From contig NZ_ASXG01000014.1 in the NCBI RefSeq assembly GCF_000411975.1, positions 21,159 to 85,158 on the forward strand: a stretch of 64,000 bases of DNA, in the 5' to 3' direction. Numbering within the stretch: the first letter of the stretch is position 1; the number at the start of each line of letters is the position of its first letter. The notes under the pieces were generated by a model. The model was given only the letters and a program-made list of their open reading frames with translations, was not told the origin of the DNA and made no database searches. Positions 44,010 to 54,326 of the stretch are shown one piece after another. The position numbers and the translations under genes were made by a program. This stretch comes from Amycolatopsis orientalis DSM 43388 (GTDB taxonomy: Bacteria > Actinomycetota > Actinomycetes > Mycobacteriales > Pseudonocardiaceae).

Positions 44010-44516
44010 TTACCTGCTGGGATAGATCGAGACGTACACGGCCGTGCGTTCCGAGGCCGGATCACGCGGTCTGGCCTTGAATTCTTCGAGAAGTCCGTAG
44101 AGCCGCCGCTTGAACTCCTCGACGTCCTCGGCACCCACCTGGACCACGAGCCGGGCCGTCTCGGTCTCCGCCAGGTTCGTCTCCGCCATTTCGGCCAGAT
44201 AGGCCTCGAGCATGGCCTGGTTGACCGAAACCGCGTCCTCGCCGTCGTTGTCCAGCTGCCAGGAAAGCCCGGTGGACAGGTACGGGATCTCCTTCGCCCC
44301 GCGCGCGCCCCGGCGCGGTTCCTGCGGCACGAGAAAACCGGTGTCCACCAGCCGTCGCACGTGGTGCAGCGTCGTCGCCGGGTCGCGGCCGAGCCGCGCC
44401 GCCAGCTCCTTGTTCGTCATCGCCTCGAAAGAGGTCAACCGGATGATGCGCAACCGTATTCCGGACGCGAGCGCGGCCGCCTCGGCTTCGGTGGAGGGTC
44501 GTCGTTTCTGCGGCAC
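44010..44516 (-). CDS. ArsR-like winged-helix regulator
   Basis: 168 residues from GTG 44516. The N-terminal helix-turn-helix reads LRIIRLTSFEAMTNKELAARLGRDPATTLHHVRRLVDTGFL. No Cys or His cluster of metal-sensing ArsR proteins is seen, so the ligand is probably organic. The C-terminal half is helical and acidic (AEMAETNLAETETARLV). It is divergent from the broken MFS gene and shares an exact 8-base inverted repeat with it. Confidence 0.85.
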   Translation of the reverse strand: MPQKRRPSTEAEAAALASGIRLRIIRLTSFEAMTNKELAARLGRDPATTLHHVRRLVDTGFLVPQEPRRGARGAKEIPYLSTGLSWQLDNDGEDAVSVNQAMLEAYLAEMAETNLAETETARLVVQVGAEDVEEFKRRLYGLLEEFKARPRDPASERTAVYVSIYPSR

Positions 44517-44533
44517 CCGAGCAGCCTAGACAC

Positions 44534-44557
44534 AGTGATTGACACTTTCCAATCACT
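44534..44557. promoter_or_regulatory. Operator-like inverted repeat between arsR-like gene and MFS gene
   Basis: AGTGATTG (44534-44541) and CAATCACT (44550-44557) are exact inverted copies with an eight-base spacer, 17 bases upstream of both starts. The size and spacing are typical of ArsR-family operators. Confidence 0.75.
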
Positions 44558-44574
44558 CGGCAACACTCGATCGG

Positions 44575-45734
44575 GTGCGTCGCGACTCACTGTTCTTCCA
44601 CGCCGATTTCCGCCGGCTGTGGGCCGGGGACACGGCGAGCCAGCTGGGGATGTTCGTCGGGATCACGGCCATTCCGCTGCTCGCCGCCGTCACGCTGGCC
44701 GCCACCCCGTTCGAGATGGGCCTGCTGACCATGGCCGAGACGCTCGGCTTCCTCGTCATTGGCCTGCCCGCGGGCGTCTGGGTGGACCGGATGCGCAAGC
44801 GGCCGCTCATGCTCGCCGCCGACCTGGTCCGACGGTGTTCTTCGACGTCTCCTACCAGGCGTATCTGCCCGCGCTCGTCGGCCGGGAAAAGCTGCTGGAA
44901 GGCAACGCGAAGCTGCAGGGCGTGCAGTCGTCGGCGCAGATCGCCGGACCGAGTCTCGCCGGCGTGCTCGTGCAGTTCGTCGGCGCGGCCAGCACGGTGC
45001 TGGTCACCGGACTCGGCTACCTCACTTCCGCGCTGTGCCTGTGGCGCATCCGCACCGTCGAAACCCGCCCGGAGCGCACCGCGCAGGACCGCCTGGTGCC
45101 GCAGATGCTCGAAGGCCTGCGGTTCGTCGTCTCCGACCGGCCGCTGCGCTCGATCGTCGCCTGCACCGCCACCTCGAATTTCTTCGGCGGAGTGACGCAG
45201 GCCGTCCAGGTGCTGTTCCTGACGCGCACGGCCGGGCTGAAGCCGGCGGAGGTCGGCGTCCTGCTCGCGGTGAGCGGCATCGGCGGCATCGCGGCCGCGC
45301 TGTGCGCCGGGCCGATCGTCCGCAGGATCGGGCAGGCGCGGTCGATCTGGCTGGTCCCGGTGCTGTTCTGGCCGGGCGAAATCCTGATCCTGTCCGCCGC
45401 GCCGGACTGGCGGATGGGGATCGCCGGACTGGGCATGGCCGCGTTCGGGTTCGGCGTGATCCTCTACAACATCGCCCAGGTCTCCTACCGGCAGGCGATC
45501 ACGCCGGACCGACTGCTGGGCCGGATGAACGCGAGCGTCCGGTTCGTCGTCTGGGGAGCGCTGCCGCTCGGCGGGCTGCTGGGCGGCGGGCTCGGCGAAT
45601 GGCTCGGGCTCACCGGCGCGCTGTGGATCGGGACCGTCGGGCCGATCGCCGGCGCGCTGTGGGTGATCTGCTCGCCGCTGCGGCGGATGCGGGACCTGCC
45701 CACAGGCGGGGAAATCGCTGTACCCGCCCCGTAA
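44575..45734 (+). pseudogene. MFS exporter disrupted by an internal deletion/frameshift
   Basis: The gene opens at GTG 44575 (VRRDSLFFHADFRRLWAGDT) and reads normally to LMLAADLVR near 44834. There the frame continues as nonsense, while the true protein resumes in another frame as TVFFDVSYQAYLPALVGREK. It then runs intact to 45734 with eight or so membrane segments. Compared with related exporters about 30 residues (roughly one membrane helix) are missing at the junction. The number of lost bases is not a multiple of three, so no functional transporter is expected. A sequencing or assembly error is the main alternative. Confidence 0.8.
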
Positions 45735-45743
45735 AGTGCGGGC

Positions 45744-48245
45744 ATGGACGAGAAGATCCCGCACAGAGTCGGCGTCGACGGCCTGACCGCCAAATGGGTA
45801 CCGGTGTGGGAACGCGAAGGCGTATACCGGTTCGACCGGACGCGCCCGGACGTCTACTCGATCGACACGCCGCCGCTGACCGCGAGCGGTTCGCTGCACA
45901 TCGGGCACGTCTTCTCCTACACGCACACCGACGTTCTCGCGCGCTACCAACGGATGCGCGGCCGTTCGGTCTTCTACCCGGTCGGCTGGGACGACAACGG
46001 ACTGCCGACCGAACGCCGCGTGCAGAACCATTTCGGCGTGCGCTGCGAGCCGTCGCTGCCCTACGACCCGTCGTTCACCCCGCCGGAAAAGCCCGGCAAG
46101 AACGCGATTCCGGTGTCCCGGCGCAATTTCGTGGAGCTGTGCCGGCAGCTGACCGAGACCGACGAGAAGGTGTTCGAGGAGGTCTGGCGGAGCATCGGGC
46201 TTTCGGTGGACTGGACGCTGGCGTACCAGACGATCGATCCGGCGACCACGGAAATCTCGCAGCGCGCGTTCCTGCGCAATCTCGCGCGGGGCGAGGCCTA
46301 CCAGTCCGAGGCTCCGACGCTGTGGGACGTCACCTTCCGCACCGCTGTCGCGCAAGCCGAACTGGAGGACCGGGAACGGCAAGGCGCGTATCACGACCTC
46401 GTGTTCACCACCGGTGACGGCACGGAAGTGCTGATCTCCACGACGAGGCCGGAGCTCCTACCCGCGTGCGTCGCGCTCGTCGCGCATCCGGATGACGAGC
46501 GGTACCAAGGCCTTTTCGGGAAGACCGTGCGCACTCCGGTGTTCGGCGTCGAGGTGCCAGTGCACTCGCACCACCTCGCGGATCCGGAAAAGGGCACCGG
46601 CATCGCGATGGTGTGCACCTTCGGCGACACCACCGACGTCACCTGGTGGCGCGCGCTGCAGCTCGAAACCCGTCCGGTGCTGGGCCGCGACGGCCGGTTC
46701 CGCGCCGAGCCGCCGCAGGGCGTTCCCGCCGACCGGTACGAACCCCTCGCGGGCAAGACTGTCCACACTGGACGGCAGATCGTGGTCGACCTCCTGCGGG
46801 AGGCGGGGGCGCTGCGCGGCGAGCCGCGGCCGATCACGCATCCGGTCAAGTTCTACGAAAAGGGCGACAAGCCACTGGAAATCGTCACCAGCCGGCAGTG
46901 GTACCTGCGCAACGGCGGACGCGACGAAGCCCTGCGCGCGAAACTGCTGGAGCGCGGCGAGGAGCTGAACTGGGTCCCGCCGCACATGCAAGTCCGCTAC
47001 CGCAGCTGGGTCGAAGGCCTGACCAGCGACTGGCTGATCAGCCGCCAGCGGTTCTTCGGCGTGCCGATCCCGGTCTGGTACCCGCTGGACGCCGACGGGG
47101 AGCCGGACCACGACGCGGTGCTGACGCCCGAGGACGCGAGCCTGCCGGTGGACCCGAGCACCGACGTTCCGCCGGGCTACGCCGAGGAGCAGCGCGGCGC
47201 GCCGGGAGGGTTCGTCGCGGAGGCGGACGTGATGGACACCTGGGCGACGTCGTCGCTGACGCCGCAGATCGCCGGGCGCTGGAGCCTCGACGACGACCTG
47301 TTCCGGCGCGTGTTCCCGTTCTCGCTGCGGCCGCAGGCGCACGAGATCATCCGCACCTGGCTGTTCTCCACCGCGGTACGCGCCGAACTGGAGGAAGGCG
47401 TGCTGCCGTGGCGGGACGCGGTGATCTCCGGCTGGGTGCTCGACCCGGACCGCAAGAAGATGTCGAAGTCGGTCGGCAACGTCGTCACTCCGGCGGATCT
47501 GCTGGAGCGGCACGGTTCCGACGCGGTGCGGTATTGGGCGGCGAGCGCGCGGCCGGGCGTGGACACAGCGGTCGACGAAGGCCAGATGAAGGTGGGGCGA
47601 CGGCTCGCGACGAAGCTGTTGAACGTGAGCCGGTTCGTGCTCGGTCTCGGGTCGCCCAAGCCGGAATCCGTCGCGACGGAGCCGCTGGACCGGTCCGTGC
47701 TCGCTGCGCTGGCGAAGGTGATCGAAGAGGCGACGGCCGCGTTCGAAGCGCTCGACCAGGCGCGCGCGTTGCAGGTGACCGAGACCTTCTTCTGGACGTT
47801 CTGCGACGACTACGTGGAGCTGGTGAAGGGACGCGCGTACGGCGATCTCGGCACCGACGCGGCGGAATCGGCCCAGGCGGCGCTGCGGACGGTGCTGTCG
47901 GCGTTGGTGCGGATGTTCGCGCCGGTGCTGCCGTTCGCCACCGAAGAGATCTGGTCGTGGTGGCAGGAAGGCTCCGTGCACCAGGCTTCCTGGCCGACCC
48001 CGCCGGAGAGCGACGGGGACCGCACCCTGCTGCCGCTGGCCGGTTCGGTCATCGCCGCGGTGCGCCGGGCCAAGTCCGACGCGAAGGTTTCGATGCGGAC
48101 CGCCGTCGAAACGCTGTCGGTCACCGCTCCGGCGGACGTGCTCGAAGGCTTCGCCGGAATCGCCGAGGACGTGCGGATCGCCGGGGTGGTGAACACCGTC
48201 GCCACCCAGGAGGGCGAACTCGCGGTGGCGGTGACGATCAGCTGA
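45744..48245 (+). CDS. valS: Valyl-tRNA synthetase, WDDNGLPTE (archaeal/alphaproteobacterial-like) type
   Basis: 833 residues from ATG 45744. Class I signatures: SLHIGH at ~52 and KKMSKS at ~570. The editing (CP1) domain has STTRPELLPACVALVAHP. An anticodon-binding domain completes it, but the long C-terminal coiled coil of common bacterial ValRS is absent. The segment VGWDDNGLPTERRVQNHFGV marks the second ValRS type, unlike the PGMDHAGIATQ type of mycobacterial ValS. It lies ten bases after the broken MFS gene, between hflX and dapF. Whether it is the sole ValRS or an additional one cannot be told from the window. Confidence 0.9.
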   Translation: MDEKIPHRVGVDGLTAKWVPVWEREGVYRFDRTRPDVYSIDTPPLTASGSLHIGHVFSYTHTDVLARYQRMRGRSVFYPVGWDDNGLPTERRVQNHFGVRCEPSLPYDPSFTPPEKPGKNAIPVSRRNFVELCRQLTETDEKVFEEVWRSIGLSVDWTLAYQTIDPATTEISQRAFLRNLARGEAYQSEAPTLWDVTFRTAVAQAELEDRERQGAYHDLVFTTGDGTEVLISTTRPELLPACVALVAHPDDERYQGLFGKTVRTPVFGVEVPVHSHHLADPEKGTGIAMVCTFGDTTDVTWWRALQLETRPVLGRDGRFRAEPPQGVPADRYEPLAGKTVHTGRQIVVDLLREAGALRGEPRPITHPVKFYEKGDKPLEIVTSRQWYLRNGGRDEALRAKLLERGEELNWVPPHMQVRYRSWVEGLTSDWLISRQRFFGVPIPVWYPLDADGEPDHDAVLTPEDASLPVDPSTDVPPGYAEEQRGAPGGFVAEADVMDTWATSSLTPQIAGRWSLDDDLFRRVFPFSLRPQAHEIIRTWLFSTAVRAELEEGVLPWRDAVISGWVLDPDRKKMSKSVGNVVTPADLLERHGSDAVRYWAASARPGVDTAVDEGQMKVGRRLATKLLNVSRFVLGLGSPKPESVATEPLDRSVLAALAKVIEEATAAFEALDQARALQVTETFFWTFCDDYVELVKGRAYGDLGTDAAESAQAALRTVLSALVRMFAPVLPFATEEIWSWWQEGSVHQASWPTPPESDGDRTLLPLAGSVIAAVRRAKSDAKVSMRTAVETLSVTAPADVLEGFAGIAEDVRIAGVVNTVATQEGELAVAVTIS

Positions 48246-49082
48246 TCAAGCGCCCGCGGCGAGCCACCAGGCCTCGTCGAGCTCGCCGCGGGCCACGATC
48301 TCGGCCGGTCCGGTCAGCGTGGATTCGCCGCGCCCGACGGTGACCGACACCCGGCCGCCCGGGATGTCCACTGTGGACTCGCCGGTGTCCTTGCCGGCGA
48401 GGTGCAGCGAGGCGGCCACCGCGGCGACCGTGCCGGTGCCGCAGGCGCGCGTCTCCCCCACGCCGCGTTCGTGGACGCGCATCCGCAGCGCTCCCTCGCC
48501 TAGCACGTTGACGAACTCGAGGTTGACGCCGGACGGGAAGAAGTCGTGGTCGAAATCGGGCTGGTCGCGCAGGTCGAGGCCGGCGATGTCGGTGTCGGTG
48601 ACCGACACCAGGTGCGGGTTGCCGACGTTCACCGCGACCCCGGAGAACGGCTGCCCGGCCACCACGGTCACCGACGTGCCGGTGATCGCCGCCGGGCCCA
48701 TCTGCACGGTGACCGAACGGTCCGGGTGCACGACGACCGGACGGTCGCCCGCGCGGGTGCCGATGACGAACTCGCCCGCCTCGGCCAGCCCGGCGTCGAC
48801 CAGGTAGCGCGCGAAAACGCGGGTGCCGTTGCCGCACATCTCGGCGATCGAGCCGTCGGCGTTGCGGTAGTCCATGAACCACTCGCCCGCCGAAGACACT
48901 GCCTCTTCGCTCATTTCGGTCGCCCGGACGACGCGCAGCACGCCGTCCGCGCCGAGGCCCCGCTGCCGGTCGCACAGCGCGGCGACCCGCTCCGCCGTGA
49001 GGTCCAGGCGGCCGGCCGCGTCCGGCAGCAGCACAAAATCGTTCTGCGTGCCGTGGCCCTTGAGGAATTCGATGCCGCCCAT
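48246..49082 (-). CDS. dapF: Diaminopimelate epimerase
   Basis: 278 residues. Both catalytic cysteines are present: AEMCGNGTRVFARYL (~83) and ETRACGTGTVAAVAA (~213), with GNPHLV between. It converts LL- to meso-diaminopimelate for lysine and peptidoglycan. It ends adjacent to the convergent valS stop and follows miaA by nine bases on the same strand. Confidence 0.95.
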   Translation of the reverse strand: MGGIEFLKGHGTQNDFVLLPDAAGRLDLTAERVAALCDRQRGLGADGVLRVVRATEMSEEAVSSAGEWFMDYRNADGSIAEMCGNGTRVFARYLVDAGLAEAGEFVIGTRAGDRPVVVHPDRSVTVQMGPAAITGTSVTVVAGQPFSGVAVNVGNPHLVSVTDTDIAGLDLRDQPDFDHDFFPSGVNLEFVNVLGEGALRMRVHERGVGETRACGTGTVAAVAASLHLAGKDTGESTVDIPGGRVSVTVGRGESTLTGPAEIVARGELDEAWWLAAGA

Positions 49083-49091
49083 GCGTCCAGG

Positions 49092-50012
49092 CTACTGGTC
49101 GAGCGCGGCGAGGACCCGCGCGGCCAGGTCCGCCGAGCCGCCGTCGAACCACTGGATCCGCTTGTCCCGGCGGAACCACGACCGCTGCCGCCGCACGAAC
49201 CGCCGCGTGGCCTGCGCGGTCGCCGCCGCGGCCGCCGCGAAATCGCCTTCGCCGTCCAGTTCGGCCAGCACCTGCTGGTAGCCGAGGGCCCGCGAAGCGG
49301 TTTTCCCGTCCCGCAAACCGCGGTCGAGCAGCGCGCGCACCTCGTCCACGAGACCGGCCTCGAACATCCGCTCCACGCGCAGGTCGACGCGCTCGTCCAG
49401 CTCGGCGATCTCGCGATCGATCCCGATCAGCACGGTGTCCCAGCGCGCCGGGCCCGGTTTCGGCAGGTTCGCCGAGAACGGCTCGCCGGTGATCTCGATG
49501 ACCTCCAGCGCCCGCACGATGCGGCGGGTGTTCGTGGGCAGGATCGCCGCCGCGGCGGCCGGGTCGCGCTCCCCCAGGCGGGTGTAGAGCGCGGCGGTGC
49601 CGAGTTCCGCTGCCTCTTCGTCGAGCCGCGCGCGCACCGCGGGATCGGTGCCGGGGAACCGGAGATCGTCCAGGACCGCTTGCACGTACAGCCCGGAGCC
49701 GCCGGTCAGCACCGGAACCCGGCCCGCGGCGAGAATCCGCTCGATCGTGCCGCGCGCGTCACGCTGATAGGCGGCGACCGAGGCGGTCTCGGTCACGTCG
49801 AGTACGTCCAGCAGGTGGTGGCGGACCCCTCGCCGCTCCTCCATGGTCGCTTTGGCGGTGCCGATGTCCATGCCCCGGTAGAGCTGGAGCGCGTCGGCGT
49901 TCACCACCTCGCCGTCCAGCGCCAGCGCGAGTTCGACGGCCAGCGCGGTCTTCCCGGTGGCGGTGGGGCCGACGACGGCCACCGGACGGGGCCGCTGAGC
50001 AGGGCTGATCAC
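49092..50012 (-). CDS. miaA: tRNA dimethylallyltransferase
   Basis: 306 residues from GTG 50012 ([20 protein letters not shown]); GTG 50051 would add 13 residues, and neither start has a strong ribosome site. The P-loop is GPTATGKT. Substrate and tRNA regions [28 protein letters not shown], and [20 protein letters not shown] are typical. It adds the dimethylallyl group to A37 of tRNAs reading U-initial codons, and MiaB (52303) then methylthiolates it. Upstream partner of dapF. Confidence 0.93.
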   Translation of the reverse strand: MISPAQRPRPVAVVGPTATGKTALAVELALALDGEVVNADALQLYRGMDIGTAKATMEERRGVRHHLLDVLDVTETASVAAYQRDARGTIERILAAGRVPVLTGGSGLYVQAVLDDLRFPGTDPAVRARLDEEAAELGTAALYTRLGERDPAAAAAILPTNTRRIVRALEVIEITGEPFSANLPKPGPARWDTVLIGIDREIAELDERVDLRVERMFEAGLVDEVRALLDRGLRDGKTASRALGYQQVLAELDGEGDFAAAAAATAQATRRFVRRQRSWFRRDKRIQWFDGGSADLAARVLAALDQ

Positions 50013-50237
50013 GCCGGAGAACGCTACCCGGCCGGGGCGGGACGCGGGCACGGAGCGTCAGGGAGAAGTAGGATCAACGCTTTCAGGCGGCTCATCCAGT
50101 ACCACGGCGCGCGCTGAGCTGCTTGAATGCCGCTGGGGCCCCATGCCCCCGGCAAAGCACGACAACAGCGTAACCCGGCCCCGCTCCCGCGGCGGGGCGC
50201 CCGCAGCCGCGGGCGTACAGGCGATAAGGAGCCTGCG

Positions 50238-51551
50238 ATGGCCCAGGAGAACACGTCCCCCGGCACCCCGGCGCCGCACCCGGTGCCGCACGCGCAGGGC
50301 GCCGGCCATGCCGCGCCTCCGGTGCCGCCCGCCGAGCCCAACCCCGCCACCTGGGGCCGGGTCGACGGGGAAGGCACTGTTTACGTCTTCACCGCCGACG
50401 GCGAACGCGAGGTCGGGGTCTGGCAGGCAGGCACCCCCGAGGAAGGGCTGCTGCACTACGCGCGCCGCTTCGACGACGTGCGCACCGAGGTCGAACTGCT
50501 CGAAACGCGGCTGAAGTCCGGAGCGGGCGATCCGAAGCACGCGCTGCAGAGCGCCACCCAGATCCGCGACGGGCTCGGCGAGGCGGCCGTCGTCGGCGAC
50601 CTGAAGGCGCTCGCCGCGCGGCTCGAGTACGTGATCGGGCTGGCGGTGAAGGCGCTGGTCAACGTCAAGCACGAACGCGAGGAAGCCCGCGCCGCGGCCG
50701 TGGCGCGCAAGCAGGCGCTGGCCGACGAGGCGGAGAAGATCGCCGCCGAGTCCACCCAGTGGAAGGCCGCTGGCGACCGGCTGCGCGCGATCCTCGACGA
50801 ATGGAAGACGGTCAAGGGCGTCGACCGCAAGACCGACGACGAGCTGTGGAAGCGCTTCTCGAAGGCCCGCGAGGCGTTCAACCGCCGCCGCGGCTCGCAC
50901 TTCGCCGAACTGGACAAGCAGCGGGCGAGCGCGAAGCAGCGCAAGGAAGAGCTGATCGCCGAGGCCGAGGCGCTGTCCGACTCCGACGACTGGGGCGCCA
51001 CCGCGGGCCGGTACAAGGAGCTGATGGCCGAGTGGAAGGCCGCCGGGCGCGCTCCGAAGGACAGCGACGAGGCGTTGTGGCAGCGGTTCCGCGCCGCGCA
51101 GGACGCGTTCTTCGCCCGCCGCTCGGCGGTGTTCTCCGAGCGCGACGCGGAGTTCGCCGGCAACGCCCAGCGCAAGGAAGAACTGCTGGTCGAGGCCGAG
51201 AAGATCGACGTGGCAGCCAATCTCGACGCGGCCAAGGCGGCGCTGCGCCGGATCCAGGAGCAGTGGGACGAGATCGGCAAGGTCCCGCGCGACCGCATCC
51301 GCGAACTGGACGGACGGCTCAAGGCGGTGCAGGACGCGGTGAAGTCGGCCGAGGACAGCCGCTGGCGGCGCACCGACCCGGAGGCGCAGGCGCGCGCCGC
51401 GCAGTTCCGGGAGCGGGTCGAGCAGTTCGAATCGCAGGCCGCGAAGGCCCGGGCCGCCGGGGACGAGCGACGGGCGAAGAAGGCCGAGGAACAGGCCGCC
51501 CAGTGGCGGGAGTGGATGGAGGCCGCGGAAGCCGCGGTCGCCGATCGCTGA
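50238..51551 (+). CDS. DUF349 repeat protein
   Basis: 437 residues from ATG 50238 (AAGGAG upstream). After a Pro-rich head come a small beta segment (GRVDGEGTVYVFTADGEREVGVWQ) and then four or so DUF349 helical repeats (RLRAILDEWKTVKGVDRKTDDELWKRFSKAREAFNRRR and relatives), all highly charged coiled coil. No enzymatic function is known. It occupies the place of Rv2731 between miaA and miaB and is followed by a strong terminator. Confidence 0.9.
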   Translation: MAQENTSPGTPAPHPVPHAQGAGHAAPPVPPAEPNPATWGRVDGEGTVYVFTADGEREVGVWQAGTPEEGLLHYARRFDDVRTEVELLETRLKSGAGDPKHALQSATQIRDGLGEAAVVGDLKALAARLEYVIGLAVKALVNVKHEREEARAAAVARKQALADEAEKIAAESTQWKAAGDRLRAILDEWKTVKGVDRKTDDELWKRFSKAREAFNRRRGSHFAELDKQRASAKQRKEELIAEAEALSDSDDWGATAGRYKELMAEWKAAGRAPKDSDEALWQRFRAAQDAFFARRSAVFSERDAEFAGNAQRKEELLVEAEKIDVAANLDAAKAALRRIQEQWDEIGKVPRDRIRELDGRLKAVQDAVKSAEDSRWRRTDPEAQARAAQFRERVEQFESQAAKARAAGDERRAKKAEEQAAQWREWMEAAEAAVADR

Positions 51552-51562
51552 CCTGAGTCACG

Positions 51563-51594
51563 AAACGGCCGGTACCGCTCGGTACCGGCCGTTT
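51563..51594 (+). terminator. Intrinsic terminator after the DUF349 gene
   Basis: AAACGGCCGGTACC pairs with GGTACCGGCCGTTT around GCTC, followed by a short T-run, 11 bases past the stop codon. Confidence 0.9.
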
Positions 51595-51829
51595 TCGTCG
51601 CCAGGCTCTGCCTGTCCGTTTCCGTGCGGAGCCGTACTCGACATCGCCGGGGTGGTATCAGCATGCCGATCGGTTTCCCCAGGATCGGACCGCACCCGAT
51701 CACCACGACCCGGCGCCCCCGAGCGGAACGTCGCAGAAGTCCAGCAGGCGAAGGATCCCGCCCGGGGTGCACGCGGGGAAGCCCGGCTCGCCGAACGCAA
51801 TGCTCGCGAGACTCCGCATGGTCAAGCAG

Positions 51830-52306
51830 TCAGGAGCGGGAGAACGCCGTCCGCATCCAGAGCGTCGCCAGGATGATCGTCGCGATCCACGCCACGATCA
51901 TGCCGATCCCCGGACCGTCTCCGGCCGCTCCGCTGGCGTGCGCGGACTGCTGCGACCAGATCGCCAGCATGCCGTCGACCGAGGCGAACCAGCCGCCCGC
52001 GGCGCTGCACCACGCGACCCACCAGCGGCGGGACACGAGCGCGACCGCGCCGATGAACAGGCCGACCCCGGTGGATGTCACGGCGAACAGCTGCGGGACC
52101 CCGCCCGCCTGGCCGGCCAGGGTCTCCCAGCCCGCGCGGCCTTGGGCCCACGGCAGGATCTGCGCCACGAGCAGCACGAACATCAGCACCGAGATGGTGA
52201 AGCCGCGCCTGCCCAGCTCGACCGTCCGCGCCACGCGGCGGCCCGCGTCGTCGATCTCTTCGCTCAGCTGCCGGTCGACGTCGGCCGGCGTTCCCGGTTC
52301 GCTCAT
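51830..52306 (-). CDS. Four-helix membrane protein (Rv2732c-like)
   Basis: 158 residues from ATG 52306, overlapping the miaB stop by four bases (ATGA). A soluble acidic head (~1-35) is followed by four hydrophobic segments ([66 protein letters not shown]). Translational coupling to miaB and the DUF349 neighbour matches the mycobacterial Rv2731-Rv2733c group. Function is unknown. About 280 bases between it and the DUF349 terminator hold nothing convincing. Confidence 0.82.
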   Translation of the reverse strand: MSEPGTPADVDRQLSEEIDDAGRRVARTVELGRRGFTISVLMFVLLVAQILPWAQGRAGWETLAGQAGGVPQLFAVTSTGVGLFIGAVALVSRRWWVAWCSAAGGWFASVDGMLAIWSQQSAHASGAAGDGPGIGMIVAWIATIILATLWMRTAFSRS

Positions 52307-53796
52307 CCTGCACACCCACTCACCGGGGCCGGCTGCGCCGCCGGGGCTCCGAAGCCCGGCAGTCCCAGGGTGACCCCGCTCGTCTTGGGCCGAAGACCGG
52401 CTTCGGCGTTGTCGCCCGCTCGCGTGCGGCGATGGGTCAGAAGGTCGCCGTCGGCCACGAGGTGGTGCGGCGCGCCGTAGCTGATCACCGTCTCCACGAC
52501 GTCGCCCGGCCGGACCGAGCGGTCGACGGCCGGACCGGACGGCGTGAAGTGCACCAGCCGTCCGTCGCGGGCGCGTCCGCTCATCCGGTGCGTCTCCGCG
52601 TCCTTGCGGCCCTCGCCCGCGGCGACCAGCAGCTCGACCCGGCGGCCGACCAGCTTGCGGTTTTCTTCCCAGGAGATCTCGTTCTGCAGCTCGACCAGCC
52701 GGTCGTAGCGCTCCTGCACGACCTCCTTGGGCAGCTGCCCGTCCATCTCCGCGGCGGGCGTGCCGGGGCGCTTCGAGTACTGGAAGGTGAACGCGCTGGA
52801 GAACCGCGCGGCGCGCACGACGTCGAGCGTCGCCTGGAAGTCTTCCTCGGTCTCGCCGGGGAACCCGACGATGATGTCGGTGGTGATGGCGGCGTCCGGC
52901 ATCGCGGCGCGCACCTCGTCGAGGATGTTCAGGAACCGCGTCGACCGATACGACCGGCGCATTTCCCGCAGCACCCGGTCCGAACCGGACTGCAGCGGCA
53001 TGTGCAGCTGGTGGCAGACGTTCGGGGTCTCGGCCATCGCGTCGATCACGTCCGAGGTGAACGCGGCCGGATGCGGCGAGGTGAACCGCACGCGCTCCAG
53101 CCCCTCGATCCCGCCGGTGGCGCGCAGCAGCTTGCCGAACGCGAGCCGGTCGCCGAACTCGACGCCGTAGGAGTTCACGTTCTGGCCCAGCAGGGTCACC
53201 TCGAGCACGCCCTCGGCGACCAGCGCCTCGACCTCGGCGAGGATCTCGCCGGGACGGCGGTCGCGCTCCTTGCCGCGCAGCGACGGCACGATGCAGAACG
53301 TGCAGGTGTTGTTGCAGCCGACCGAAACCGACACCCAGCTCGCGTAGGACGATTCGCGGCGCGCGGGCAGCGTGGACGGGAACGTCTCGAGCGATTCGAG
53401 GATCTCGACCTCGGCCTCGGCGTTGTGCCGCGCGCGCTCCAGCAGCGCCGGCAGCGAGCCGATGTTGTGCGTCCCGAAGACGACGTCGACCCACGGCGCG
53501 CGCTTGACGATGTCGCCGCGGTCCTTCTGCGCGAGACAGCCGCCGACGGCGATCTGCATGTCCGGATTGGCGACCTTGTCCGGGCGGAGGTGCCCGAGGG
53601 TGCCGTAGAGCTTGTTGTCCGCGTTCTCCCGCACCGCGCAGGTGTTGAACACGACCAGATCCGGCTTCGCCTCTCCCGCGGCGGGGACGTAGCCGGCTTC
53701 CTCGAGCTGCCCGGCGAGCCGTTCGGAGTCGTGCACGTTCATCTGGCAGCCGAACGTGCGAATGGAGTACGTCCTGGGCTGCTGATTCTTGCTCAT
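52303..53796 (-). CDS. miaB: tRNA-2-methylthio-N6-dimethylallyladenosine synthase
   Basis: 497 residues from ATG 53796 ([20 protein letters not shown]). The N-terminal methylthiotransferase domain supplies three Cys ([23 protein letters not shown]) for the auxiliary cluster. The radical SAM motif is [12 protein letters not shown], and a TRAM domain follows ([15 protein letters not shown]). It completes ms2i6A37 after MiaA. A longer in-frame start at 53901 lacks conservation. Confidence 0.94.
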   Translation of the reverse strand: MSKNQQPRTYSIRTFGCQMNVHDSERLAGQLEEAGYVPAAGEAKPDLVVFNTCAVRENADNKLYGTLGHLRPDKVANPDMQIAVGGCLAQKDRGDIVKRAPWVDVVFGTHNIGSLPALLERARHNAEAEVEILESLETFPSTLPARRESSYASWVSVSVGCNNTCTFCIVPSLRGKERDRRPGEILAEVEALVAEGVLEVTLLGQNVNSYGVEFGDRLAFGKLLRATGGIEGLERVRFTSPHPAAFTSDVIDAMAETPNVCHQLHMPLQSGSDRVLREMRRSYRSTRFLNILDEVRAAMPDAAITTDIIVGFPGETEEDFQATLDVVRAARFSSAFTFQYSKRPGTPAAEMDGQLPKEVVQERYDRLVELQNEISWEENRKLVGRRVELLVAAGEGRKDAETHRMSGRARDGRLVHFTPSGPAVDRSVRPGDVVETVISYGAPHHLVADGDLLTHRRTRAGDNAEAGLRPKTSGVTLGLPGFGAPAAQPAPVSGCAG

Positions 53797-53897
53797 CGCA
53801 GCTAAGGGTAACCCTGGTGCCGACAGGAGCTGTCCGCCGCCCGCCTGGCTGTCCGACCTCGCGTCGTCAGGATTGACGAGACGATCAGCTGCCTGCT

Positions 53898-54326
53898 TCA
53901 AGCACCTTCCGTCCAGAACCTGTTGAGCCGCGCTATCGCCTCATCACGACCCATCGCAGCAACCTCGGCCTCAGGCATCCCAACCTGATGAATCAGCGTG
54001 TGGACAACCTGCGCGGGAACTGCAGCCTCGGCGACAGGGCGGATAACTGACCTCTCCGGGACTTCACCTTCCTTCACACATGCCCAGAACTCAGCTTCGG
54101 ACACGCAGAGCTGATCGCGCAGGATGGCCCGCCACATGGCGGCACCGTACGTCGTCCGATTCGGCGGACGAGAAATCCTCGTTCGCAGCACCCGCCCATC
54201 AGGCAGATACAACTCGTACGTCACGTGGTGCGTCACCGAGCGCCCGCGCGCGTCCCTGACCAGCTGCCATCCCTCAACCTGACAGAAGGTGTCGTGATCG
54301 GCCCGGGTGGGCGCAGGCCAGCTCAT
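53898..54326 (-). CDS. Small protein, putative toxin of a toxin-antitoxin pair
   Basis: 142 residues ([20 protein letters not shown]). The segments [36 protein letters not shown] and [21 protein letters not shown] are like actinobacterial proteins labelled cytotoxic translational repressors of toxin-antitoxin systems. I see no RelE-type catalytic signature with certainty. Its ATG overlaps the upstream antitoxin-like stop by four bases, the arrangement expected of a coupled pair. Confidence 0.72.
   Translation of the reverse strand: MSWPAPTRADHDTFCQVEGWQLVRDARGRSVTHHVTYELYLPDGRVLRTRISRPPNRTTYGAAMWRAILRDQLCVSEAEFWACVKEGEVPERSVIRPVAEAAVPAQVVHTLIHQVGMPEAEVAAMGRDEAIARLNRFWTEGA

Noticed and set aside
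51600..51829. Short frame (~80 codons, minus strand) between the DUF349 and membrane-protein genes
   Set aside because: Composition is Arg/Ser/Pro-rich, it reads into the terminator stem, and shows no conserved motif or ribosome site.
53797..53901. Longer miaB start
   Set aside because: The extra 35 residues lack conservation, and the family begins at [18 protein letters not shown].
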